The translations under genes were made by a program, and so were the position numbers. Positions 57,277 to 64,000 of a DNA stretch of 64,000 nucleotides are shown in pieces. The notes beneath the pieces were generated by a model. The model did no database searches and was not told the origin of the DNA. It was given only the letters and a program-made list of their open reading frames with translations. The stretch is from Ottelia alismoides (lineage: Eukaryota; Streptophyta; Magnoliopsida; Alismatales; Hydrocharitaceae), in assembly GCA_037367405.1 (NCBI GenBank), contig JAZKJV010008882.1, forward strand, positions 496,001 to 560,000. Direction: 5' to 3'. Position 1 is the first letter of the stretch, and each line of letters starts with the position of its first letter.

Positions 57277-57816
57277 TGATGCAAATCGGCTTCGGCACGG
57301 CGCGGAAAATAAAAGTTGAATGGTGGAAATTATGGGGTAGAAGAAAAAGAGGGGTTGAGAAGAAGGAAAACTCGTCGGTAACGAGGGGTTGAAGGAGAAG
57401 AACCGTGAAGACCACGTGGAGAGATGAGAGAAAATAGAGAGGGAGATAAAATCTCAATTTTTCATTAATACTTGACTGACTAATACATTGGACTACCATC
57501 TCTTTATATAGGAGAGATGGGGTTATAAAAATAGAAAACAATTTAAATTGGACAACAAACTTATCCTAATATGACCCTGACAAATTTAAAATTCAAATTG
57601 ACCTCTAATTACCCTAATTGGACTCTAATTAATTAATTGACCAAAATTAAATCTACGAATAAACGTTGAGATCACAGGCGATCTCAATTATTTAATTAGA
57701 CAATTATGATAACTTAAAAACGTAAATAAAATTGACAATTAGAGAGTTTCAAAAAAAAATTGACAATTAGAAATAGATAACTATTTGGCCCTATATTTGG
57801 GTCCCACGTTGCATCA
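57277..57816 (-). repeat. 5' LTR of the small element
   Basis: 540 bp copy of the 55405 LTR. It contains an extra 28-bp unit ending AAAAATTGACAATTAGA next to the original. Confidence 0.93.
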
Positions 57817-58293
57817 GTCATCCACCATAGATGCCCTAGAGAGATTCTGCATCGCCGCAACGTCGTCGTTATGCTGCCCGATGGTTTGCTCGTGGATCTC
57901 CGTCTACTTTGGTGTGCCTTGCTCTTGAAGAAGATGTCGTATCTCGTTTGTCGAGATCAGGAGATCCGTGGCTTGGATCTTCAACATGGATTGCGAGAAG
58001 CATGTGTTTCATCAACACGCTCGCAAGCGTCTCCTCCGACGGATCGAACTTGAGAGAAGAGGTCTCTTCATTTAGAGACTCGATCGCAACCACCCTTCAA
58101 GAGGTAACCCTAATACTTGTTTGTGGTTTAGACGAAATGATCCGAGAAGCGTTCTCGGATCATGTGGTTTCGTCACATGAAAAATTTTAATTTCCGCTGC
58201 CTCAAGCAACTAGTGCGACTAGTCGCTCCCGATCGCATACGATGCGATCCTCACGCTTCCGTGATGCGCTTAAGGATCTAACCATATCCTTCA
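57817..58293 (+). other. end part of the long LTR (R/U5-like)
   Basis: This is the continuation of the long LTR after the small element. It has hairpins such as GATCCGAGAAGCGTTCTCGG ATC (58141-58163) and ends TATCCTTCA before the GCCAT target repeat. Confidence 0.6.
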
Positions 58294-58298
58294 GCCAT

Positions 58299-58620
58299 GG
58301 CACAGGGGGGAACAGAAATGATGTGGGTGAGATCGGTCTTGACTGATCTTGCTGTTGAGGTTACTCTTCCCATGCAGCTTTTATGTGACAATGAAGTAGC
58401 TCCTTTTATTGCCAATAATCATGCATTTCATGACGAACCAATCATATAGAGGTCGATTGTCACTATATTAGAGACATGATCCAGAATGGTCTCATATCCA
58501 CTTCTCATGTTTCTACTGGAGATCAAACGGTTGATATCTTCACCAAGGCCCTTGCTAGAGACCCATTTCAGAGATGTTGTTCCAAGCGGAGCTTGATAGA
58601 CATATATGCTCCAATTTGAG
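58299..58620 (+). pseudogene. copia D RNase H, last part
   Basis: The frame continues MWVRSVLTDLAVEVTLPMQL, LCDNEVAPFIANNHAFHD, and, after a 1-base shift, HIEVDCHYIRDMIQNGLIST, DIFTKALARDPFQ and a stop. It completes the domain begun at 52310, showing that the 5.8 kb between them is an insertion. Confidence 0.9.
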
Positions 58621-58626
58621 GGGGAG

Positions 58627-58770
58627 TGTTGAGATATTTATATCCATGTATATATATTTCTTATTTATATTTCTTTAGTACACCTCTCGTGTAAATTACC
58701 CAGGGCTTTTCTCCTATATAAGAGAGATCTAGGGTCTCAATAATGAATTGATTCTATTCTTTCTCTAACA
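58627..58770 (+). repeat. copia D 3' LTR (144 bp)
   Basis: TGTTGAGATATTTATATCCA...TTTCTCTAACA, with CTCCTATATAAGAGAGATC. The polypurine tract GAGGGGGAG lies directly before it. Confidence 0.92.
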
Positions 58771-58790
58771 GAAGGCAAAGGTATAGCAGC

Positions 58791-59317
58791 CATGACCTTA
58801 AATTTCATCGAAGTTCCACCGAATTTCGATCGAAATTCGATTTCGGCAAGTAGTCAAAATCGTATCCCGTACACTTTCTTTTTCCTAGATTTCGCTAGCA
58901 TTTTGATCAATTTCGGTCAATTTCAAAGGAATTTTGATCCATTTCGATCGAATTTCAGTCCACCATCGAAATTTCGGCTGAAACAACAAAAAAGAGGAAT
59001 CTAAACATGTTTCACTTAATTCATCCTCGTAAACCTCTTAGGCCACTCTTTTATTTAATTTCGACCATTTTTGGGGAACTTTTTAAGCATTGTATATTAG
59101 TGCATTACATTGCATCATTTCATCTCACAAGACTCTAGAAATTTAATCAATTCCCACACTCTCTTTCTTTCAGATTCTCTCTACAACAAGGATTACAAGC
59201 GAGCTTGTGTGAGTGCTGGGTTGTTGTCGTTGGTAACCTTCCAAGTTTTGTGACTATAAGTATTTGTCTACTAATAAGTTGGATATAGAATGTGCATGTG
59301 AATATTACGCGGTTTGT
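58791..59317. mobile_element. hAT-type element, CATGGCCTTAAATTTC family, copy 2 (cut)
   Basis: It begins CATGACCTTAAATTTCATCG and follows copy 1 (17605) through its GAAATTTCGG-rich end and its interior (TTAGTGCATTACATTGCATC, AACCTTCCAAG, and so on). It is interrupted at about 59318 by a LINE, and its other end is not visible in the window. Confidence 0.8.
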
Positions 59318-60265
59318 TTGTTTTTTTTTGAAGTCAAAAAAGGGGGAATCACACAAACGTGCCCGCCCCACTATATTAAAAAAATTAACAAAACAGACCC
59401 GGTTACATAAGCCAAGATTCCAGCAATTGCTTGTAATGATAACAGACATTTTCACAATAAAAACGCATCCCCGAGAACAAAGTCGCATTGCGTGCAAGCC
59501 AAATGGCCCACAGGACGGCTACCGGAATCAGAATTTCCCTCTTTGGCCTTTTGCACGCATCATAAAGAGAAGCCCAACACAATTCGAAGTCGACAGTCCG
59601 CAACCAGTCCAAGCTCGCATCCACCAAGATAGGAGTCGTAATACGACAACGGAAGAACAGATGATACAACGTTTCAATTTCCGTACCACACAGCAAACAG
59701 CGATCGGACACACCCTCAAAAAGTCTAGAGCATCTATCACGAGTCATAATACGCTTCCTCCGAAACAGCCACATGAAGAAGCCAATCCTCTCGACCAGCC
59801 CCATTGTCCAAATAAGCCCAGTCACGAGTGGCGTTGTCCGAACCAGAAGGAGGCATACGACAAATAGCACCATACGCCTTCCGGACGGAGAAGGGTGTGC
59901 CCTTCCACCTCCAATGATCCATCCTAGTAGAAGGCCTCCCAAACCGACTAAGGCATCCAACAGAAGGAGAAAGTCCTCCAGACGTTGATCCGAAAATGCC
60001 ACTCTGAATGGCGGCATCCAATTACCATTATCCCAGTATCCAGCGACCCGGATCCCTCAATATGTCGTCAAGGCAAATAGACGCAGAAAGCGACCACAAA
60101 GAGGCCCCTCACCCCTCCAGTCGTCCACCCAAAAGCCAAACATCTCACCATTCCCCACAACATGGCAAAACAGCTCGTGAAAGCGAGGCATGACGCTCGA
60201 GATCCCCTTCCAAAAAGTCGATTTCCGTTGACACTGACGCTGCATAAGAGGATTCGCAATGTCCA
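59318..60265 (-). mobile_element. LINE 3' part (zf-RVT region)
   Basis: T-run at about 59322-59330, inverted 3' block (59342-59369), then minus-strand coding: RDRCSRLFEGVSDRCLLCGT, EIETLYHLFFRCRIT, VAVLWAIWLARNATLFSG, and further upstream FWKGISSVMPRFHELFCHVV and GNGEMFGFWVDDWRGEGPL. It stops at about 60265, where plus-strand LINE ORF1 sequence begins head to head. Confidence 0.88.
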
Positions 60266-60810
60266 CGCCATATAGATGTCGGATCAGGCTCGGAAGCGAG
60301 ATGGAGGGCTCGGAAGCGAGAGAGGGGTGGCGACTAGTGGAGCATCGGAGGAGGTGGCACGCTAGGTCTTCTCGGCGAGGGCACAGACCACCTCCGGTCT
60401 CCCCTTTCGGTCGAGGCTGTTTCCGTTGTGGCGGACTGGATCATTGGGCGCGGGCGTGTCGAGAGCCCTTGCATTGCTTCTCGTGTCGTTGTTCGCAAAT
60501 GTCCACACCAAAAGATGTTCATATTGATATAGCCAATGGCCATACTAATGAGGCTCGGAAGCGAGATGGACGGCTCGGAAGCGAGAGAGGGTGGCGACTA
60601 GTGGAGGGGCATCGGAGGAGGTGGCGTGCTAGGTCTTCTCGGCGAGGGCGCAGACCACCTCCGATCTCCCCTTTCGGGCGAGGCTGTTTCCGTTGTGGCA
60701 GACTGGATCATTGGGCGTGGGCATGTCGAGAGCCCTTGCGTTGCTTCTCGTGCCGCTGTTTTGGTCATTCGCAGAGGTGTTATCCGATGGCTGCTTCAGA
60801 TGCAACTGTG
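60259..60810 (+). repeat. duplicated zinc-knuckle segment
   Basis: About 270 bp are duplicated: unit 1 at about 60263-60500, unit 2 at about 60500-60775. Each includes CGCAA(A)TGTCCAC(G/A)CC, GGCTCGGAAGCGAGATGG and a knuckle coding CFRCGGLDHWARACREP or CFRCGRLDHWAWACREP. The copies differ at several percent of positions. Confidence 0.88.
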
Positions 60811-62400
60811 TTGATCGGAGAGGGAGGTGGTGAGGGGACGCTTTTCTTGGCGACATCAGATGTGGGGCTAGTGTCCAAGACGTCCTTTAAGGGAGATGTG
60901 GCTCGGCTTTCTCCCTGGAGGGCGATGGCGAGGGGGCTCCTTGACTCTGAAGTGCGGGACTTGTTGCGCGGCTCGAAGGCTAGGTCGTTACAGATGAAAT
61001 GGCGTAGGCCGAAGGACGGGGATGTCACCGTGGAGCCTGGTAGGGTGGAGAGAAACATTGTCAGGGGGCTACCGTTGATGGCAAGGACAAAAGATTGCAT
61101 TTCGAGGTTGATGCGGAGTGTAGTTATGGTCGACTCCGTCGAGTGCTCGTTGTCAACCCGGCCAGCCATTGGATGTCATGCTTCGGGTGCGACCGGTTAG
61201 TGCCGAGAAGATGGGTTGGTGGGAGGTGTTGTTCGATGGCAGACATCTATTGCTTGAGCTGGTAGCCGTGGACGCATGGTCGGCTATACCGGCGGTTGGG
61301 TGTCGCAGGAGGGAATTCCAGGTGGCCAAGAAGTCGTCTGGAGATGGCGGTGGAATAGCGGAGAAGCCATCCGATGAGCAGCCTCCGGTGGAGTGGGCTC
61401 GGTTCTCGGAGAAGGCGCTGCCTTGCACTGGGGGGCGAGGTCCGAGCGTGGCACGTTCTCCAATGGAGGCGATTCGGTTTAGCGCGATATCTGCGTTGGG
61501 CCTCCGAGGTTGATGTCGTTTCCTCTACCTTGGCGTCTTGCGATCGGTGCAGGTGATGCTTCGAGGGGTGGTGGGGCTCTGTCCGCTAACTCTCGGGAGG
61601 TGGTGCGTCCTGTCAGGTCGGATCTTGAACGGTCGTCGGCCGAAGGAGTAGGCCCCTGCTCGGGTTGCCGGGTCAGGTCTATCGCTTCGATTCTGGATAG
61701 TAAGGCCGGCTTTCAGGTTGGGCGTTGCTCGGACTCTATTGCAGCTACGGCTACGGGAGGCTGCATCTCGAGACTCCAGGAGGTACCCGCATTTCCAACG
61801 ATGGAGGAGGTGGTTGGGGGTACGGCCAGAGGGGCGTCAGGCCTCGGTAAGACGGAAGGTTTTACGAGGGGTGGGGTTGCGCCCGAATTGCAGCTGGAAG
61901 TCTCTGCTGGGGAGGTGATTGCTGAACCCGGGGCAGGGGTTAACCTGCTGAGGGGGGAGGTGGGGGCATTTGCTTCGGAAGTGTTGCGAAGGAGCCCGGC
62001 TGGAGGTGGGGCCGCTCTATCTGGAACGGGGATCGAGATAGGGTCTTCTCCTCCTGTGTTGGGAGCCCCTGTTTTGGATGAGGGAGTGGGCTCTGGGTTG
62101 CCGCTTCTGGAAGCGGTGGGGTCGTGGCAACGGCGATTCGATTTGGCATATGAGAGGGGGGATCGGGCGGAGAAGGACAGGGAAGGTGGCGAGGGCTTCG
62201 TTGAGAGCCTCTTTGGCATCGGTGGCTGCAACGGAGAATGTGAATCTGGGTGCGACCAGCCCGTTATCGGTGCGGAACCGATTTGCTGCTCTGGATAGGG
62301 ATATTGCACGACGCTTGGGGGCATTCCTCCGAGGAAGATGGATGCTCAGGTTCTTAAATGAAGTTGCTATCTCTGAACATGAGGGGTTTGGGCCCACCCG
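60555..62400 (+). pseudogene. LINE ORF1 (CCHC knuckles, DUF4283-like)
   Basis: After the knuckles, the frame 60259-61200 continues with YPMAASDATVLIGEGGGEGT, WRAMARGLLDSEVRDLLRGS and VERNIVRGLPLMARTKDCIS, then shifts frame near 61165 into MGWWEVLFDGRHLLLELVAV and, further on, a low-complexity Gly/Ser/Pro-rich tail (61510-62298). ORF1 is an RNA-binding protein for the retrotransposition particle. At least two frameshifts break it here. Confidence 0.75.
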
Positions 62401-62404
62401 ATAA

Positions 62405-63180
62405 AAGGCTTGGGTGCAAAATTTGGTGAGAGAGATTGGGGCAGATATCTTCTTGCTTCAGGAGACAAAGCTGCAGTCCCTGGACGATCAATTGCGGCGT
62501 GAGCTGAATAGGGGGGAGGTCTTCGAGGTGGCAGAGAAAGGGGCCGCAGGTGCTTTGGGGGGGACTTCTATCTGGCTGGCGGTCCGATTCCTTCGACCTG
62601 CTGGGGACTTTCGTCTCCTTGTTCACCTTGTCAGTGAAGCTGCTACGGAGAGCGGATGGAATTTGTTTGTGCGTCACTAATGTCTATGGCACGTGTCGGT
62701 GAGAGGATGGTAGCTTGGTTGCGGACTTGGCAAGTGTTGCGTGTCTAAGGTTGGAGCAGGAGTGTAGATCATCGGTGGTGAATTGAATGTCACGTTGTTT
62801 CCGAACGACAGGCCGGGGGGCAGTGGTACTGATCCGGGGTCTGTCGATTTTAGGCAGACGGTTAGTTCTCTGGGTCTGTCTGTTGTGGACGCGGTTGGTT
62901 GCAAGTACACTTGGAGGAATACGAGATCGAGTTCCAGACTTGACAGGTTCCTGATGTCGATTGAAGCGAGAGAGGCTTTCCCGCTGGCGAGAGCTTGAAC
63001 TCTTCCGAGGACGCTCTCTGATCACACACCTGTTCTTTAGTACTCTGGGGAGGAACGGCTGGCTCGGTTTTCCTTTTGATTTGAGAAGAAGTGGCTATCG
63101 GAGGAATGTATTTCCGGGACCTGGTGGTTGATCATTGACGGGTGTTTGTGGTGACAGGTTCGGCGGTGTCGCGATTTGCG
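62405..63180 (+). pseudogene. LINE endonuclease domain
   Basis: The motifs are IGADIFLLQETKLQSLDDQL (QET present), GGELNVTLFPNDRPGG at about 62770-62820 (GGDFN expected, so Asp has become Glu), VGCKYTWRNTRSSSRLDRFL, and TLSDHTPVL (catalytic SDH present) followed by a stop. Frameshifts lie near 62680 and 62775. Confidence 0.87.
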
Positions 63181-64000
63181 GCCAAGCTGGCTTCCCTAAG
63201 GCGGTTGTTGTTGGCGTATGGGAAGGATGTCGCCAGAAGGCGGAGGGCCATAAAGACCGAGACAGAGGCTGGGATAAACAGGTTAGATGGGCTTGATGAT
63301 GACCGGAGGTTGACTCCGGCGGAGGTGGAGGAGAGGGCAGCGTGGTTGGAGGCCGTGTATCTGGAGGACGGGAAAGAAGAGTTTCATTAGCGGCAGAGAT
63401 CGAGGCAGAAGTGGCTAAGGGAAGGCGATGCGAACACGCATTTCTTCCATTATGTGGCATCCGGAAGGAGGAGAAGGAGTTTCTTGCATGAGGTCGAGGT
63501 GGGGGGCCTGAGGGTGTCGGGCGAGAGGAACATTGGAGTCGCCTTGCGGGAGTACTTTGTGAGGGCTTCGAGGAGAGTGAGGAAGGAGAATGGCTGGGGT
63601 TGGACGGGCCTGGGGGGGTTCTTTGAGTGGACCCCAGGCAGATTCGTTAGTGGTCGCGTTTTCGGAGGAAGAGGTGCGCAGGACTGTTTGGGATCTGAAT
63701 GTGGACGGGGCTCCTGGCCCGGATGGCTTCTTTATGTCCTTTTACCGGGAGTTCTGGGACCTGCTGAAGGGTGACATTTTGGAGGTTCCGAATGAATTCA
63801 GGAGCAGCAACAGGGGTTTTGAGAAAGTTAACAGGGCCTTGATATTTTTGTTGCCGAAGAAAGAGAACCCAGTAGGGGTTGGGGATTACAGGCCTAGTTC
63901 TATATCCAATGGCATATATTTCATTGTCGCCAAGGTGCTTGTGAGCAGGCTTAGAACTGTTTTGACCTCTTTGGTCTTACCTGCACAATCTGCGTTCATT
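63180..64000 (+). pseudogene. LINE linker and reverse transcriptase start
   Basis: The linker frame (RLTPAEVEERAAWLEAVYLE) ends in a stop at 63390. It resumes QKWLREGDANTHFFHYVASG at 63410, shifts near 63600, then gives the RT start APGPDGFFMSFYREFWDLLK, NRALIFLLPKKENPVGVGDY, ISNGIYFIVAKVLVSRLRTV and PAQSAFI at the window edge. Confidence 0.87.

Larger units (their letters stand above)
55405..57816 (-). mobile_element. small non-autonomous LTR retrotransposon (2.4 kb)
   Basis: LTRs at 55405-55916 (512 bp) and 57277-57816 (540 bp) begin TGATGC and end GCATCA. On the minus strand the primer site is TGGTATCAGAGCATGG (57259-57274), an exact tRNA-iMet match, and the polypurine tract (AAAGCGGAGGAGAG, about 55918-55931) lies at the other end. 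The flanks GCCAT and GTCAT differ by one base. There is no protease, integrase or RT. The LTRs are nearly identical apart from a 28-bp duplication at about 57743-57770, so insertion is recent. Confidence 0.93.
52509..58298 (+). mobile_element. LTR-type insertion (possible solo LTR) with palindrome series
   Basis: GCCAT at 52509-52513 and 58294-58298 is a 5-bp target duplication. The insert begins TGTTGGAC and ends TCCTTCA (TG..CA), as an LTR does. A promoter TATAAATAG lies at 55289-55297. No coding sequence belongs to it. Subtracting the nested LINE and LTR elements leaves about 2.7 kb, so it is best read as a long solo LTR. Orientation is set by the TATA box. Confidence 0.75.
50666..58770 (+). 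mobile_element. copia D, 5'-truncated, split by a large insertion
   Basis: It starts in the integrase/hinge region (FTPGRDNLSPRAIKCVFVGY), continues through RT and RNase H to 52513, and resumes at 58299 with MAQGGTEMMWVRSVLTDLAV, ending in a polypurine tract (GAGGGGGAG) and 3' LTR 58627-58770. The break is filled by the insertion at 52514-58293. LTR, gag and most of integrase on the 5' side are absent. Confidence 0.9.
60266..64000 (+). mobile_element. LINE 5' part: ORF1, endonuclease and RT start
   Basis: This GC-rich segment runs from LINE ORF1 with CCHC knuckles through the endonuclease to the first half of the reverse transcriptase (AQSAFI at 64000) and continues past the window. A tandem duplication lies at its start. 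Reading frames are broken in several places. Confidence 0.88.

Noticed and set aside
61510..62324. Long open frames on both strands (262 and 203 codons)
   Set aside because: GC-rich low-complexity LINE ORF1 tail; the minus-strand frame is a shadow rich in Pro/Ser.

Overview
The window is nuclear DNA of a flowering plant. The evidence is one recognisable intron-containing housekeeping gene (exocyst subunit SEC5), a captured PPR-gene fragment, plant-type Ty1/copia, LINE (RIL-type with zf-RVT), hAT and Au-like SINE elements, and a piece of transferred plastid DNA (psbB plus ycf2). The species cannot be told from the sequence. Coding capacity is almost all transposon-derived and mostly broken by stops and frameshifts.

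The single-copy backbone is SEC5 on the minus strand. Five internal exons can be placed to the base (43417-43523, 8440-8634, 8120-8247, 7851-8009, 7209-7313). Their phases and protein joins agree with plant SEC5. The first two are separated by an intron of about 34.8 kb that consists largely of nested mobile elements. The N-terminal exon(s) are not seen to the right and the C-terminal exons are not seen to the left, so the gene extends past both window edges.

Left flank (1-7.2 kb): a minus-strand copia 5' end and a LINE fragment, then a hAT transposon (2311-6817) with matching terminal inverted repeats, an 8-bp target duplication, a three-exon transposase disabled by one frameshift and one nonsense codon, and a captured PPR segment. 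Giant intron (8.6-43.4 kb): copia A (8893-20853, carrying a 3.8-kb LINE and four hAT-type MITEs); a SINE; copia B1 (22850-28281, carrying a MITE); rearranged minus-strand copia pieces (28.8-31.5 kb); minus-strand copia B2 (31903-40397), into which plus-strand copia E (36093-40250) is inserted and fused by a deletion; and a hAT-like element with a tandem array (40455-42380). Right part (44.8-64 kb): copia C (44809-50235), interrupted by a chimeric plastid insertion; a 5'-truncated copia D (50666-58770), interrupted by an LTR-type insertion with a series of palindromes (52514-58293), itself carrying a LINE end and a small non-autonomous LTR retrotransposon (55405-57816); and a head-to-head LINE pair (59318-60265 minus, 60266-64000 plus).

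Most insertions are delimited here by direct reading of target duplications, so their relative order can be inferred. No CRISPR array, tRNA, rRNA or bacterial-type operon was found.
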